From assembly GCF_029543085.1 (NCBI RefSeq), contig NZ_CP119967.1, forward strand, positions 5,768,501-5,832,500: DNA of 64,000 bases. The letters run 5' to 3'. Under the pieces are notes generated by a model, which saw only the letters and a list, made by a program, of their open reading frames with translations, made no database searches and had not been told where the DNA came from. Positions 29,314-39,969 of the stretch are shown one piece after another (the first letter of the stretch is position 1; every line of letters starts with the position of its first letter). This stretch comes from Pseudomonas sp. A34-9 (GTDB lineage: Bacteria > Pseudomonadota > Gammaproteobacteria > Pseudomonadales > Pseudomonadaceae). The position numbers and the translations under genes are program-made.

Positions 29314-30642
29314 TCAGCGCAACATGCCGCTGCCGTAACCCTTCAGGTTGGCTTTCTTCATCAGGGATTCGTACTGGTGCGAAACGAGGTGCGATTGTAC
29401 TTGGGACATGAAGTCCATCACAACCACGACCACGATCAGCAACGAGGTCCCGCCAAGGTAGAACGGAACGTTTGCTGCAACCACCAGGAACTGGGGCAAC
29501 AGGCACACGGCCGTCATGTAAAGAGCACCGAACATGGTCAAGCGGGTCAGAACGCCATCAATGTAGCGCGCAGACTGCTCACCTGGACGGATGCCCGGAA
29601 TAAAGGCACCGGACTTCTTCAGGTTTTCCGCTACGTCTTTCGGATTGAACATCAACGCCGTATAGAAGAAGCAGAAGAAAATAATCCCTGCACTAAACAG
29701 CAGAATATTCAACGGCTGACCAGGAGCGATCGACTGCGAGATGTCCTGCAACCAGCCCATACCTTCAGACTGACCAAACCAGGCACCCAGCGAAGCCGGG
29801 AACAGCAAAATGCTGCTCGCGAAAATAGCCGGAATAACACCGGCCATGTTCACTTTCAGCGGCAAGTGGCTTGTCTGCGCAGCAAAAACCTTGCGGCCCT
29901 GCTGACGCTTGGCGTAGTGAACAGCGATACGACGCTGACCACGCTCAATGAACACCACAAAACCGATAATCGCTACTGCCAGCAAACCGATGGCAACCAA
30001 GGCGAAGATGTTGATATCACCCTGACGCGCAGACTCGAAAGACTGCCCGATTGCTCTCGGAAGACCGGCGACGATACCCGAAAAAATCAACATCGAGATA
30101 CCGTTACCTACACCACGCTCAGTAATCTGCTCACCCAGCCACATCATGAACATCGCACCAGCCACAAAAGTGGATACCGCGACGAAATGGAAGCCAAAGT
30201 CACCAGTGAACGCAACGCCCTGCCCCGCCAGACCAATGGACATGCCAATAGCCTGAACGAGAGCGAGGACGACGGTGCCGTAGCGGGTGTACTGGCTGAT
30301 CTTGCGACGGCCAGCTTCACCTTCCTTCTTCAACTGCTCCAGCTGCGGGCTGACGGCGGTCATCAGTTGCATGATGATCGATGCCGAAATGTACGGCATG
30401 ATCCCCAGTGCAAAGATGCTCATCCGTTCCAGCGCGCCGCCGGAGAACATGTTGAACAAGCTAAGAATGGTCCCCTCATTCTGTCGAAACAGGTCTGCGA
30501 GTCGGTCCGGGTTGATACCTGGAACCGGGATGTGTGCGCCTATTCGGTAGACGATAATCGCCAGGAACAGAAAACGCAGACGAGCCCAGAGTTCAGACAT
30601 ACCGCCTTTGCCGAGCGCAGAGAGAGCACCTTGCTTAGCCAT
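29314..30642 (-). CDS. secY: Preprotein translocase subunit SecY
   Basis: 442 residues with ten hydrophobic segments, forming the protein-conducting channel with SecE and Sec[20 protein letters not shown] (TM2 region) and [20 protein letters not shown] (cytoplasmic loop) are conserved SecY signatures. Its ATG directly abuts the rplO stop codon with no gap, so it is translated after L15 by coupling. This is the usual place in the spc operon. Confidence 0.98.
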   Translation of the reverse strand: MAKQGALSALGKGGMSELWARLRFLFLAIIVYRIGAHIPVPGINPDRLADLFRQNEGTILSLFNMFSGGALERMSIFALGIMPYISASIIMQLMTAVSPQLEQLKKEGEAGRRKISQYTRYGTVVLALVQAIGMSIGLAGQGVAFTGDFGFHFVAVSTFVAGAMFMMWLGEQITERGVGNGISMLIFSGIVAGLPRAIGQSFESARQGDINIFALVAIGLLAVAIIGFVVFIERGQRRIAVHYAKRQQGRKVFAAQTSHLPLKVNMAGVIPAIFASSILLFPASLGAWFGQSEGMGWLQDISQSIAPGQPLNILLFSAGIIFFCFFYTALMFNPKDVAENLKKSGAFIPGIRPGEQSARYIDGVLTRLTMFGALYMTAVCLLPQFLVVAANVPFYLGGTSLLIVVVVVMDFMSQVQSHLVSHQYESLMKKANLKGYGSGMLR

Positions 30643-31080
30643 TTATTCCTCGAACTTGCCGCCAGCTGCTTCGATAGCCGCACGCGCACCTTTGGTGGCG
30701 CCGATTCCCTTGCCGATAGTGACAGCGCGAGTCACTTCACCGGACAGCATGATTTTCACACGCTGTACGTTGACGTTGATCACGTTGGCATCTTTCAGGG
30801 ACTGCACGGTGACGATGTCGCCTTCCACTTTAGCCAGCTCGGACAAACGCACTTCTGCGCGATCCATGGCTTTCAGGGAAACGAAACCGAACTTCGGCAG
30901 GCGACGATGCAGCGGCTGTTGACCGCCTTCAAAGCCTGGAGCAATGGTGCCACCGGAGCGGGAGGTCTGACCTTTGTGACCACGGCCACCAGTCTTACCC
31001 AAACCGCTACCGATACCACGGCCCGGACGATGCTTTTCGCGACGGGAACCCGGCGCTGGACTCAGATCATTGAGTTTCAT
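30643..31080 (-). CDS. rplO: 50S ribosomal protein L15
   Basis: 145 residues, beginning [20 protein letters not shown], with the Gly/Lys/Arg-rich stretch [19 protein letters not shown] that threads into 23S rRNA. Three bases separate it from rpmD, and it abuts secY. Confidence 0.98.
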   Translation of the reverse strand: MKLNDLSPAPGSRREKHRPGRGIGSGLGKTGGRGHKGQTSRSGGTIAPGFEGGQQPLHRRLPKFGFVSLKAMDRAEVRLSELAKVEGDIVTVQSLKDANVINVNVQRVKIMLSGEVTRAVTIGKGIGATKGARAAIEAAGGKFEE

Positions 31081-31083
31081 CGA

Positions 31084-31260
31084 TTAACCCTCGACACGCA
31101 GCATGTAGTAAGCCTTGTTGATCATCCCGCGATTCTCGGGAGTATCCTGGACTTCTACAGTGTGACCGATGCGACGCAGACCCAGACCCTTAACGCACAG
31201 TTTGTGGTTAGGGATGCGGCCGGTCATGCTTTTGATCAGCGTTACTTTAACGGTAGCCAT
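31084..31260 (-). CDS. rpmD: 50S ribosomal protein L30
   Basis: 58 residues, [20 protein letters not shown] through [27 protein letters not shown] is the family core. Located between rpsE and rplO as in the E. coli spc operon. Confidence 0.96.
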
Positions 31261-31262
31261 GA

Positions 31263-31763
31263 TCAGAAGATCTCCTTGACGCTTTTGCCACGCTTGGCGG
31301 CAATGGATTCAGGAGACTGCATAGCTTTCAAACCTTTGAAAGTGGCGTGAACCACGTTTACCGGGTTAGTCGAGCCGTAGCACTTGGCCAGAACGTTCTG
31401 AACGCCAGCAACTTCGAGGACAGCACGCATAGCGCCGCCAGCGATGATACCGGTACCTTCAGAAGCAGGCTGCATGTACACCTTCGAAGCGCCGTGAGCG
31501 GACTTCATTGCGTACTGCAGAGTGGTGCCGTTCAGATCAACTTGGATCATGTTGCGGCGAGCAGCTTCCATTGCCTTCTGGATCGCAGCAGGCACTTCAC
31601 GCGACTTGCCACGGCCGAAGCCAACACGCCCTTTACCATCACCAACCACGGTCAACGCGGTGAAAGTGAAGATACGGCCGCCTTTAACGGTTTTGGCTAC
31701 GCGGTTAACTTGAACCAGCTTCTCAATGTAGCCTTCGTCGCGCTTTTGGTCGTTATTTGACAT
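31263..31763 (-). CDS. rpsE: 30S ribosomal protein S5
   Basis: 166 residues. The N-terminal double-stranded RNA-binding fold ([20 protein letters not shown]) is followed by the S5 C-terminal domain ([18 protein letters not shown]). It has a role in decoding accuracy and mRNA unwinding at the entry tunnel. The loop [13 protein letters not shown] is of wild-type form with no sign of the alterations that give spectinomycin resistance. Confidence 0.98.
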
Positions 31764-31766
31764 AAC

Positions 31767-32117
31767 TTAGAACTCCAGCCCAGCTTCACGAGCAGCATCA
31801 GCCAGCGCTTTAACGCGGCCGTGGTACTTGAAGCCAGAGCGGTCGAAAGCCACTTGCGAGACGCCAGCGGCCTTAGCACGCGTAGCGACCAGCTGGCCAA
31901 CCTTTGTGGCCGCGTCGATGTTGCCAGTGGCGCCATCACGCAGTTCTTTATCCAAAGTCGAGGCGCTTGCCAGGACTTTGTTGCCGTCGGCCGAGATGAC
32001 CTGGGCGTAGATGTGCTGCGACGAGCGGAACACGCAGAGACGCACGACTTCGAGTTCGTGCATTTTCAGGCGTGCTTTGCGAGCGCGACGCAGTCGAGTA
32101 ACTTTTTTGTCGGTCAT
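31767..32117 (-). CDS. rplR: 50S ribosomal protein L18
   Basis: 116 residues. The Arg/Lys-rich start [20 protein letters not shown] and the conserved [20 protein letters not shown] bind 5S rRNA in the central protuberance together with L5. Three bases separate it from rpsE. Confidence 0.98.
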   Translation of the reverse strand: MTDKKVTRLRRARKARLKMHELEVVRLCVFRSSQHIYAQVISADGNKVLASASTLDKELRDGATGNIDAATKVGQLVATRAKAAGVSQVAFDRSGFKYHGRVKALADAAREAGLEF

Positions 32118-32127
32118 TTGCTATGCC

Positions 32128-32661
32128 CTACTTCTTCTTGGCTTCTTTACGACGGACGACTTCGTCCGCGTAGCGCACACCTTTGCCTTTGTACGGCTCT
32201 GGTGGACGGAAGTCGCGGATCTCAGCGGCCACTTGACCTACCAGCTGCTTATCGATGCCCTTGATCAGGATATCGGTCTGGCTAGGAGTCTCAGCGGTGA
32301 TGCCTTCCGGCAGTTCGTAATCCACTGGGTGCGAGAAGCCAAGGGCCAGGTTCAGAACCGAGCCTTTTGCTTGCGCCTTGTAACCAACACCGACCAGCTG
32401 GAGCTTGCGCTCGAAGCCTTGGCTTACGCCTTGGACCATGTTGTTTACCAACGCACGCGTGGTACCGGCCATTGCGCGAGTTTGTTGATCGCCATTGCGA
32501 GCAGCGAAACGCAGCTCACCAGCTTCTTCAACGATCTCAACGGACGAATGGATGTTCAGTTCAAGAGTACCCTTGGCACCCTTCACCGAAAGCTGTTGGC
32601 CTGCGAATTTTACTTCGACACCGGCTGGCAGCTTAACGGGGTTCTTAGCGACGCGAGACAT
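32128..32661 (-). CDS. rplF: 50S ribosomal protein L6
   Basis: 177 residues, two related alpha/beta domains. [16 protein letters not shown] opens the protein, and the signature [20 protein letters not shown] lies near the C terminus. It binds near the sarcin-ricin loop and the factor site. Between rpsH and rplR with short spacers. Confidence 0.98.
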   Translation of the reverse strand: MSRVAKNPVKLPAGVEVKFAGQQLSVKGAKGTLELNIHSSVEIVEEAGELRFAARNGDQQTRAMAGTTRALVNNMVQGVSQGFERKLQLVGVGYKAQAKGSVLNLALGFSHPVDYELPEGITAETPSQTDILIKGIDKQLVGQVAAEIRDFRPPEPYKGKGVRYADEVVRRKEAKKK

Positions 32662-32673
32662 GCTTATCCCCCC

Positions 32674-33066
32674 TTAGAACACAGTGCAAAGAACTTCGCC
32701 GCCGACACCGGCAGCGCGCGCAGCACGATCCGTCATCACACCTTTGTTGGTGGAGACGATAGACACGCCAAGACCGCCACGAACTTTCGGCAGATCTTCA
32801 ACGGACTTGTACTGACGCAGGCCTGGACGACTAACGCGCTTCACTTCTTCGATAACCGGACGGCCTTCGAAGTACTTCAGCTCGATGGACAACGACGGCT
32901 TAGCGTCGGTGGTGATCTGAAAATCCGCGATGTAACCTTCGTCCTTCAGGACTTTTGCTACAGCCACCTTCAGCGTGGAAGACGGCATGCTTACGACAGA
33001 CTTTTCAGCCATCTGGGCATTACGGATTCGAGTTAGCATGTCCGCTAACGGGTCCTGCATACTCAT
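32674..33066 (-). CDS. rpsH: 30S ribosomal protein S8
   Basis: 130 residues, [20 protein letters not shown] at the N terminus and [20 protein letters not shown], the S8 signature, at the C terminus. It binds helix 21 of 16S rRNA and in E. coli represses the spc operon. An AGGAGCG ribosome site precedes the ATG. Unusually for the spc operon, 209 bases containing a hairpin and a strong candidate promoter separate it from rpsN. Confidence 0.98.
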   Translation of the reverse strand: MSMQDPLADMLTRIRNAQMAEKSVVSMPSSTLKVAVAKVLKDEGYIADFQITTDAKPSLSIELKYFEGRPVIEEVKRVSRPGLRQYKSVEDLPKVRGGLGVSIVSTNKGVMTDRAARAAGVGGEVLCTVF

Positions 33067-33164
33067 GGGCTAGACGCTCCTAATACAGAAAAATTAGCCT
33101 TGCGGCTACTACTTGTCGCCGAGAACTTCCGGGCATGAAAAACACGGGCTCAGGCGAGCCGGTC

Positions 33165-33193
33165 ATTCTAGACACACCCCAGAAATGAATCAA
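33165..33193 (-). promoter_or_regulatory. Internal spc-operon promoter upstream of rpsH
   Basis: Minus-strand TTGATT (33188-33193), 17-base spacer and TAGAAT (33165-33170). The hexamers match the promoters of the S10 and tRNA-tuf operons in this window. The -35 box lies within the 3' arm of the preceding hairpin. Predicted start would give a leader of about 90 bases to rpsH. Confidence 0.65.
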
Positions 33194-33215
33194 GCCCCAA
33201 AAGGGGCTTGATTCA
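33186..33215 (-). other. Thirteen-bp hairpin between rpsN and rpsH
   Basis: Perfect stem TGAATCAAGCCCC / GGGGCTTGATTCA with loop TTTT on the minus strand, followed by TTTCTGG rather than a long U tract. It could be a weak terminator, a processing site or an RNA end stabiliser. It sits in the 194-base interval after the rpsN stop region. Confidence 0.7.
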
Positions 33216-33275
33216 GATTCAAGGCCACCGATGGTCAGGTTCTTCCGAACCCGAACATCGAGACTTTGACAGAAA

Positions 33276-33581
33276 TTACCAGCTGGCTTTAACCAGACCT
33301 GGTACGTCACCACGCATTGCAGCTTCACGCAGCTTGTTACGGCCAAGGCCGAACTTGCGGTAAACGCCGTGCGGACGACCAGTCAGGCGGCAACGGTTAC
33401 GCATGCGCGCAGCGCTTGCGTCACGTGGTTGCTTCTGCAGAGCTACGGTAGCTTCCCAACGTGCTTCTGGACTTGCGTTCAGATCAACGATGATAGCTTT
33501 CAGCGCTGCACGCTTGGTGGCGTACTTGGCAACAGTGAGCTGACGCTTCAGCTCACGGTTTTTCATGCTCTTCTTGGCCAT
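33276..33581 (-). CDS. rpsN: 30S ribosomal protein S14
   Basis: 101 residues from the ATG at 33581 ([20 protein letters not shown]). It is the long, zinc-free form: no CxxC pairs, ending [20 protein letters not shown] and VPGLVKASW. It binds the 30S head. Thirteen bases separate it from rplE. Confidence 0.97.
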   Translation of the reverse strand: MAKKSMKNRELKRQLTVAKYATKRAALKAIIVDLNASPEARWEATVALQKQPRDASAARMRNRCRLTGRPHGVYRKFGLGRNKLREAAMRGDVPGLVKASW

Positions 33582-33594
33582 TTTCCTACTCCAA

Positions 33595-34134
33595 TCAGTT
33601 GCGGAACGGGAATTTGAAAGCACGCAGCAGAGCGCGGCCTTCATCATCGTTCTTGGCAGTGGTGGTCAGGGTGATGTCCAGACCGCGGAGAGCATCGATC
33701 TTGTCGTAGTCGATTTCCGGGAAAATGATCTGCTCTTTCACGCCCATGCTGTAGTTACCACGACCATCGAAGGACTTGGCATTCAGGCCGCGGAAGTCGC
33801 GAACCCGAGGCAGGGAGATCGACAGCAGACGATCCAGGAACTCATACATACGCTCACGGCGCAGGGTCACCTTGACGCCGATCGGCCATCCTTCACGGAC
33901 TTTAAAGCCAGCGATGGATTTACGAGCGTAGGTCACAACGACTTTTTGGCCGGTGATCTTTTCCAGGTCAGCAACAGCATGCTCGATGACTTTCTTGTCA
34001 CCAACAGCTTCGCCCAGACCCATGTTCAGGGTGATTTTTGTAACGCGTGGAACTTCCATCACGTTCGAAAGCTTAAGTTCTTCCTTAAGCTTCGGTGCGA
34101 TTTCCTTCCAGTAAATCTCTTTTAGTCGTGCCAT
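33595..34134 (-). CDS. rplE: 50S ribosomal protein L5
   Basis: 179 residues, [20 protein letters not shown] at the start and [20 protein letters not shown], the family signature, at about 30-50. It binds 5S rRNA and the P-site tRNA elbow in the central protuberance. In E. coli the S8 regulatory site lies at the rplX-rplE junction; I did not identify that structure here. Confidence 0.98.
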   Translation of the reverse strand: MARLKEIYWKEIAPKLKEELKLSNVMEVPRVTKITLNMGLGEAVGDKKVIEHAVADLEKITGQKVVVTYARKSIAGFKVREGWPIGVKVTLRRERMYEFLDRLLSISLPRVRDFRGLNAKSFDGRGNYSMGVKEQIIFPEIDYDKIDALRGLDITLTTTAKNDDEGRALLRAFKFPFRN

Positions 34135-34154
34135 GGTCTTCTACCTAGCAGTGT

Positions 34155-34469
34155 TCAAGCATCAACCGCTTTTTGGGTCGACTTGAAGACACGAATTTTC
34201 TTGCCGTCTTCTACTTTGAAACCAACGCGGTCAGCCTTGTTGGTTTCGCCGTTGAAAATGGCGACGTTAGAAGCGTCCAGTGGAGCTTCTTTTTCGACGA
34301 TACCGCCTTGCACGCCCGACATCGGGTTAGGCTTGGTATGACGCTTAACCAGGTTCAGACCACCAATAACCAGACGGTTATTAGCAAGAACCTTAAGCAC
34401 CTTACCGCGCTTACCTTTGTCTTTGCCGGCGATCACGATGATCTCGTCGTCACGACGAATCTTTTGCAT
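34155..34469 (-). CDS. rplX: 50S ribosomal protein L24
   Basis: 104 residues with an N-terminal KOW motif ([20 protein letters not shown]). It initiates 50S assembly by binding the 23S 5' domain. Eleven bases downstream of rplN. Confidence 0.98.
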   Translation of the reverse strand: MQKIRRDDEIIVIAGKDKGKRGKVLKVLANNRLVIGGLNLVKRHTKPNPMSGVQGGIVEKEAPLDASNVAIFNGETNKADRVGFKVEDGKKIRVFKSTQKAVDA

Positions 34470-34480
34470 GTCGGATCTCC

Positions 34481-34849
34481 TTACAGCACTTCTGGGGCGA
34501 GCGAGACGATCTTCATGAACTTCTCAGTACGAAGTTCACGGGTCACTGGCCCAAAGATACGGGTGCCGATCGGCTCTTGCTTGTTGTTCAGAAGAACAGC
34601 AGCGTTGCCATCAAAGCGGATAATGGAGCCATCAGCACGACGTACGCCGTGACGAGTGCGGACTACAACAGCAGTCATCACTTGGCCTTTTTTCACCTTA
34701 CCGCGAGGAATTGCTTCCTTCACGGTAACTTTGATGATGTCACCGATACCAGCGTAACGACGATGGGAGCCACCCAGCACCTTGATGCACATAACGCGGC
34801 GAGCGCCGCTGTTATCGGCCACATCGAGCATGGATTGAGTCTGAATCAT
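34481..34849 (-). CDS. rplN: 50S ribosomal protein L14
   Basis: 122 residues, [20 protein letters not shown] at the N terminus and a conserved C-terminal [18 protein letters not shown]. It lies at the subunit interface. It is the first gene of the spc operon in E. coli; here only 23 bases separate it from rpsQ, so S10 and spc are probably one transcript at this joint. Confidence 0.98.
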   Translation of the reverse strand: MIQTQSMLDVADNSGARRVMCIKVLGGSHRRYAGIGDIIKVTVKEAIPRGKVKKGQVMTAVVVRTRHGVRRADGSIIRFDGNAAVLLNNKQEPIGTRIFGPVTRELRTEKFMKIVSLAPEVL

Positions 34850-34872
34850 ATAATTTCTCCGACCCCTAGTCC

Positions 34873-35139
34873 TTAGACTTCCACAGCGCGTTCGAGAACA
34901 TCAACCAGCGCCCAAGACTTGGTCTTGGCCAAAGGACGAGTTTCACGAATAGTGACTTTGTCGCCGATGTGGCACTGATTGGTTTCGTCGTGCGCGTGCA
35001 GCTTAGTCGAACGCTTAACGTATTTACCGTAGATCGGGTGCTTAACGCGACGCTCGATCAGTACGGTGATGGTTTTGTCCATCTTGTCGCTGACAACACG
35101 GCCAGTCAGCGTACGGACAGTTTTTTCGGCTTCAGCCAT
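34873..35139 (-). CDS. rpsQ: 30S ribosomal protein S17
   Basis: 88 residues of an OB-fold protein; [21 protein letters not shown] and [20 protein letters not shown] are conserved. It is a primary binder of the 16S 5' domain and the last gene of the S10 group. Confidence 0.98.
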   Translation of the reverse strand: MAEAEKTVRTLTGRVVSDKMDKTITVLIERRVKHPIYGKYVKRSTKLHAHDETNQCHIGDKVTIRETRPLAKTKSWALVDVLERAVEV

Positions 35140-35141
35140 GA

Positions 35142-35333
35142 TTACTTACCTGCCTGCTGGTTGAGCACAGTCTTCACGCGAGCGATGTCACGTTTAACTT
35201 GCGAGAGCAGATGAGACTGCCCCAACTGGCCAGTTGCTTTCTGCATACGCAGATTGAACTGGTCGCGCAGCAAGCCGAGCAGTTGCTCGTTCAGCTGCTG
35301 TGCGGATTTTTCACGAAGTTCATTCGCTTTCAT
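35142..35333 (-). CDS. rpmC: 50S ribosomal protein L29
   Basis: 63 residues of two helices: [20 protein letters not shown] and [20 protein letters not shown]. It surrounds the exit tunnel. The ATG at 35333 shares its first base with the last base of the rplP stop codon, so the two are translationally coupled. A GTG one codon upstream is less likely. Confidence 0.96.
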
Positions 35334-35746
35334 CACATCACCGTCCGTTTAACAAAGGCGGTGGCGAGCGGCAGCTTTGCAGCAGCCAGGGCAAAAGCCT
35401 CACGCGCCAGCTCTTCAGAAACACCCTCGATTTCATACAGGACTTTGCCTGGCTGAATCTGGGCAACCCAGTACTCCACACTACCCTTACCTTTACCCAT
35501 CCGAACTTCGAGTGGCTTCTTGGAAATAGGCTTGTCCGGGAATACACGGATCCAGATCTTGCCGCCACGTTTAACGTGACGGGTCAGTGCACGACGCGCT
35601 GACTCGATCTGACGAGCGGTGAGACGACCACGAGCTACAGACTTCAGCGCGAACTCGCCGAAGCTGACTTTGCTACCGCGCTGAGCCAGACCACGGTTGT
35701 GGCCTGTCATCTGCTTGCGGAACTTCGTACGCTTAGGTTGCAACAT
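35333..35746 (-). CDS. rplP: 50S ribosomal protein L16
   Basis: 137 residues. [20 protein letters not shown] and the signature [20 protein letters not shown] are characteristic. It lies near the A-site tRNA elbow and is essential for tRNA positioning. Overlaps rpmC by one base. Confidence 0.98.
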
Positions 35747-35758
35747 TTGGCGTACCCC

Positions 35759-36445
35759 TTACTTAGCAGCTTTTTTACGAGGCGCTGGTGCTTGTGGTTT
35801 CAGCTCTTCTTGGCGACCACCAATTACTTCGCCTTTGAAGATCCAAACCTTTACACCGATCACACCGTAAGTGGTGTGAGCTTCGTAGTTGGCATAGTCG
35901 ATGTCGGCACGCAGGGTGTGCAATGGCACACGACCTTCGCGATACCATTCAGTACGTGCGATTTCAGCACCGCCGAGACGACCGCTCACTTGGATTTTGA
36001 TGCCTTTGGCACCAATGCGCATGGCGTTCTGAACGGCGCGCTTCATAGCGCGACGGAACATTACACGACGCTCCAGCTGCTGAGCTACGCTCTGCGCAAC
36101 CAGCATACCGTCGAGTTCCGGCTTGCGGATCTCTTCGATATTGATGTGCACAGGCACACCCATTTGCTTGGTCAGGTCCTGACGCAGTTTCTCAACATCT
36201 TCACCCTTCTTCCCGATAACGATACCTGGACGAGCGGTGTGGATGGTGATACGTGCAGTTTGGGCCGGACGATGGATATCGATACGGCTTACGGACGCGC
36301 TTTTTAGTTTGTCTTGGAGATACTCACGCACTTTCAGATCTGCGAACAAGTAGTCCGCATAAGTCCGACCGTCTGCGTACCAGACGGAGGTGTGCTCCTT
36401 GACGATTCCCAGGCGAATGCCAATGGGATGTACTTTCTGACCCAT
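35759..36445 (-). CDS. rpsC: 30S ribosomal protein S3
   Basis: 228 residues from the ATG at 36445 ([20 protein letters not shown]). A KH domain follows ([18 protein letters not shown] carries the GxxG loop), then the S3 C-terminal domain. It is part of the mRNA entry channel with S4 and S5. The tail is rich in Pro/Lys/Ala ([12 protein letters not shown]). Confidence 0.98.
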
Positions 36446-36458
36446 CTCTTCGACTCCG

Positions 36459-36791
36459 TTACTTGTCAGCAACCTTGACAGTGATATGGCAAGACCGCTT
36501 GACGATGCGATCAGCACGGCCTTTGGCACGTGGCATGATGCGCTTCAGCGAACGCCCTTCGTTGACGAAAACGGTGCTGACCTTAAGGTCATCAACGTCT
36601 GCGCCTTCGTTATGCTCGGCGTTGGCTACGGCCGACTCCAGCACTTTCTTCATGATCTCGGCGGCTTTCTTACTGCTGAAAGCCAACAAGTTGAGCGCTT
36701 CGCCCACCTTCTTCCCGCGGATCTGGTCGGCGACCAAGCGGGCTTTCTGGGCGGAGATTCGAGCGCCCGACAACTTAGCGGCTACTTCCAT
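36459..36791 (-). CDS. rplV: 50S ribosomal protein L22
   Basis: 110 residues. A beta-hairpin ([20 protein letters not shown]) reaches into the exit tunnel, where macrolide-resistance mutations occur; no deletion or insertion is visible there. [20 protein letters not shown] starts the protein. Confidence 0.98.
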
Positions 36792-36802
36792 TTCCTAACC
36801 CC

Positions 36803-37078
36803 TTAACGCTTGGCTTTCTTGTCAGCCACGTGCCCACGATATGTGCGGGTACCGGCGAACTCGCCCAGTTTATGGCCGACCATGTCTTCGTTCACGAGAA
36901 CTGGGACGTGCTGACGACCGTTATGTACGGCGATGGTCAGACCGACCATCTGTGGCAGGATCATCGAACGACGCGACCAAGTCTTAATTGGTTTGCGATC
37001 GTTCTTTTCCGCCGCCACTTCGATCTTCTTCAGTAGGTGAAGATCAATAAAAGGACCTTTTTTCAGAGAACGTGGCAC
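36803..37078 (-). CDS. rpsS: 30S ribosomal protein S19
   Basis: 91 residues: [20 protein letters not shown] and the signature [20 protein letters not shown]. It is located in the 30S head and contacts S13. Confidence 0.98.
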   Translation of the reverse strand: MPRSLKKGPFIDLHLLKKIEVAAEKNDRKPIKTWSRRSMILPQMVGLTIAVHNGRQHVPVLVNEDMVGHKLGEFAGTRTYRGHVADKKAKR

Positions 37079-37094
37079 TGTCGTATCCCTCTAT

Positions 37095-37919
37095 TTACTT
37101 GCGACGACGGACGATCATTTTGTCGGTACGCTTATTACCACGAGTCTTCGCGCCCTTAGTCGGGAAGCCCCATGGCGATACCGGATGACGACCACCAGAG
37201 GTACGACCTTCACCACCACCATGCGGGTGGTCAACCGGGTTCATGGCAACACCACGAACGGTTGGGCGAACGCCACGCCAGCGTTTGGCACCAGCTTTAC
37301 CCAGCGAACGCAGGCTGTGCTCGGAGTTCGAGACTTCGCCCAGGGTCGCACGGCATTCAGCCAGGACTTTACGCATTTCACCGGAACGCAGACGCAGGGT
37401 AACGTACACGCCTTCACGAGCGATCAGCTGAGCCGAAGCACCAGCGGAACGAGCGATCTGTGCGCCTTTACCTGGCTTCAGTTCGATGCCGTGTACGGTA
37501 GAACCGACTGGAATGTTGCGCAGTTGCAGAGCGTTGCCTGGCTTGATTGGAGCCAGAGCGCCTGCGATCAGCTGGTCGCCAGCACTCACGCCTTTAGGGG
37601 CGATGATGTAGCGGCGCTCGCCGTCTGCGTAGCAGAGCAGTGCGATGTGAGCAGTACGGTTTGGATCGTATTCGATACGCTCGACAGTGGCGACGATGCC
37701 ATCTTTGTCGTTGCGACGGAAATCGACCATACGATAATGCTGCTTATGACCACCACCGATGTGACGCGTGGTAATACGGCCATTGTTGTTACGACCACCA
37801 GTCTTCGATTTTTTCTCGAGCAGCGGTGCGTGAGGAGCGCCTTTATGCAGCTCCTGGTTGACCACCTTGACCACAAAACGGCGGCCAGGGGAAGTCGGTT
37901 TGCATTTAACGATTGCCAT
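37095..37919 (-). CDS. rplB: 50S ribosomal protein L2
   Basis: 274 residues. It has an OB fold and an SH3-like barrel, and the conserved C-terminal loop [20 protein letters not shown] with the His essential for peptidyl transferase assembly. It bridges the subunits. Sixteen bases separate it from rpsS. Confidence 0.98.
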   Translation of the reverse strand: MAIVKCKPTSPGRRFVVKVVNQELHKGAPHAPLLEKKSKTGGRNNNGRITTRHIGGGHKQHYRMVDFRRNDKDGIVATVERIEYDPNRTAHIALLCYADGERRYIIAPKGVSAGDQLIAGALAPIKPGNALQLRNIPVGSTVHGIELKPGKGAQIARSAGASAQLIAREGVYVTLRLRSGEMRKVLAECRATLGEVSNSEHSLRSLGKAGAKRWRGVRPTVRGVAMNPVDHPHGGGEGRTSGGRHPVSPWGFPTKGAKTRGNKRTDKMIVRRRK

Positions 37920-37933
37920 GATGCACCCCTTCC

Positions 37934-38233
37934 TTACTCAGCACTGCTGCTGAAATCGAGATCTTGGCCTGGCTGAAGGGAGATAACTGCCTTCTTCCAG
38001 TCATTACGCTTGCCCAGACCGCGAGCAGTGCGCTTGCTCTTACCCAGAACGTTCAGGGTAGTGACGCGCTCTACTTTCACGCTGAACAGGCTTTCGACGG
38101 CCTTCTTGATTTCCAGCTTGGTTGCATCAGTAGCAACCTTGAAAACGAACTGGCCTTTCTTGTCTGCCAGAACCGTAGCCTTCTCGGAAACGTGCGGGCC
38201 AAGCAGAACTTTAAATACGCGTTCCTGGTTCAT
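37934..38233 (-). CDS. rplW: 50S ribosomal protein L23
   Basis: 99 residues, [20 protein letters not shown] near the N terminus. It is the docking site for signal recognition particle and trigger factor at the tunnel exit. Overlaps the end of rplD by 4 bases. Confidence 0.98.
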
Positions 38234-38832
38234 CCCAGCAGCTCCTCGAATTTCTTCACGGCCGACACGGTGATCAACACCTTGTCGTATGCGATCAGAC
38301 TAACTGGATCGGAACCTTGAACGTCACGTACATCTACGTGCGGCAGGTTACGAGCAGCCAGGTACAGGTTCTGATCAACAGCGTCCGACACGATCAAAAC
38401 GTCGGTCAGGCTCATGTTGTTCAGCTTGCCCAGCAGATCTTTGGTTTTCGGAGTTTCAACAGCGAAATCCTGAACCACGACCAGACGATCAGTACGCACC
38501 AGCTCAGCAAGGATGGAACGCATTGCTGCGCGATACATCTTCTTGTTCAGCTTCTGGGAGTGATCCTGTGGACGTGCTGCAAAAGTGGTACCGCCGCCAC
38601 GCCAGATTGGGCTACGGATAGTACCGGCACGAGCACGGCCAGTACCTTTCTGACGCCATGGGCGCTTGCCGCCACCACGAACGTCGGAACGGGTCTTTTG
38701 CTGCTTGGTACCTTGACGGCCGCCGGCCATGTAGGCCACGACTGCTTGGTGAACCAGCGTCTCGTTGAATTCGCCGCCAAATGTCAGTTCGGAAACTTCG
38801 ATCGCTTGAGCGTCATTTACATTTAATTGCAT
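38230..38832 (-). CDS. rplD: 50S ribosomal protein L4
   Basis: 200 residues. The tunnel loop [20 protein letters not shown] and [20 protein letters not shown] are intact. In E. coli L4 represses its own operon through a long S10 leader; the leader here is too short for that structure (see the S10 promoter). Overlaps rplW by 4 bases. Confidence 0.98.
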
Positions 38833-38844
38833 GTCAGCTTCCCC

Positions 38845-39480
38845 TTAACCGCGAGCCTTGGCTGCTGGACGTACAACCAGGTTGCCGCCAGTAGCGCCAG
38901 GAACAGCACCCTTGACCAACAACAGATTGCGTTCAGCGTCCACGCGCACTACTTCCAGGGACTGCACGGTCACGCGCTCAGCGCCCATATGACCGGACAT
39001 TTTTTTGCCCTTGAATACACGACCAGGAGTCTGGCACTGGCCGATAGAGCCTGGGACGCGGTGGGATACGGAGTTACCGTGGGTGTTATCTTGCCCGCGG
39101 AAATTCCAACGCTTGATCGTACCCTGGAAGCCTTTACCTTTGGACTGACCGGTTACATCAACCAGTTGACCAGCGGCGAAGATTTCAGCGTTGATCAGAT
39201 CGCCAGCCTGGTACTCGCCTTCTTCAAGACGGAATTCCATGGTGGTGCGACCAGCGGCAACGTTCGCTTTAGCGAAGTGGCCAGCCTGAGCTGCTGTTAC
39301 ACGCGAAGCACGACGCTCGCCGACAGTGACTTGCACTGCACGATAGCCATCGGTCTCTTCAGTTTTGAACTGGGTGACGCGATTCGGTTCGATCTCAATG
39401 ACCGTGACCGGAATGGAGACACCTTCTTCGGTGAAAATACGGGTCATACCGCATTTACGACCGACTACACCAATAGTCAT
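38845..39480 (-). CDS. rplC: 50S ribosomal protein L3
   Basis: 211 residues from the ATG at 39480 ([20 protein letters not shown]). The longer in-frame extension to 39513 is not conserved. An extended loop [20 protein letters not shown] points toward the peptidyl transferase centre and includes the Gln methylated in E. coli. Confidence 0.97.
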   Translation of the reverse strand: MTIGVVGRKCGMTRIFTEEGVSIPVTVIEIEPNRVTQFKTEETDGYRAVQVTVGERRASRVTAAQAGHFAKANVAAGRTTMEFRLEEGEYQAGDLINAEIFAAGQLVDVTGQSKGKGFQGTIKRWNFRGQDNTHGNSVSHRVPGSIGQCQTPGRVFKGKKMSGHMGAERVTVQSLEVVRVDAERNLLLVKGAVPGATGGNLVVRPAAKARG

Positions 39481-39560
39481 GTTGTAAACCTCATGAGTGT
39501 ACGGGGCTTTCACCCGCTATGGCCGCCCATTTCAGAGCGTTACACGACTAAGACCGAGTC

Positions 39561-39872
39561 TTAGCCGAGGCTGATCTGCACTTCCACACCGGCCGCAAGA
39601 TCAAGCTTCATAAGTGCATCAACGGTTTTATCCGTTGGCTGGACGATGTCCAGAACGCGCTTATGAGTGCGGATTTCGTACTGGTCGCGCGCGTCTTTGT
39701 TGACGTGCGGAGAAACCAGAACGGTGAACCGCTCTTTACGGGTAGGCAGTGGAATTGGACCACGCACTTGAGCACCAGTACGTTTCGCGGTTTCCACGAT
39801 TTCCTGGGTTGATTGGTCGATCAGGCGATGGTCAAAAGCCTTCAACCTGATACGGATTTGCTGATTTTGCAT
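39561..39872 (-). CDS. rpsJ: 30S ribosomal protein S10 (NusE)
   Basis: 103 residues, [20 protein letters not shown] and the signature [20 protein letters not shown]. It is a head protein of the 30S and, as NusE, pairs with NusB and NusG in antitermination. First gene of the S10 operon, about 55 bases after the predicted transcription start. Confidence 0.98.
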
Positions 39873-39934
39873 TGGATTTCAGACTCCGGCTGCTATTCCC
39901 ACCGAGCGCAATACGCCCGTTAAAAGGAGGCGCA

Positions 39935-39963
39935 ATTCTATAGACGCCCCAGATAGGTGTCAA
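39935..39963 (-). promoter_or_regulatory. S10 operon promoter
   Basis: Minus-strand TTGACA (39958-39963), 17-base spacer and TAGAAT (39935-39940), followed by a GC-rich discriminator TGCGCC and an AGGAG-like CCTCC complement further down. It lies immediately after the tuf terminator. The leader to rpsJ would be about 55 bases. Confidence 0.8.
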
Positions 39964-39969
39964 CCCAAT

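Noticed and set aside
29176..31350. A 724-codon open frame antisense to rpmJ-secY-rplO-rpmD-rpsE
   Set aside because: Crosses five real genes and their junctions; no start signal.
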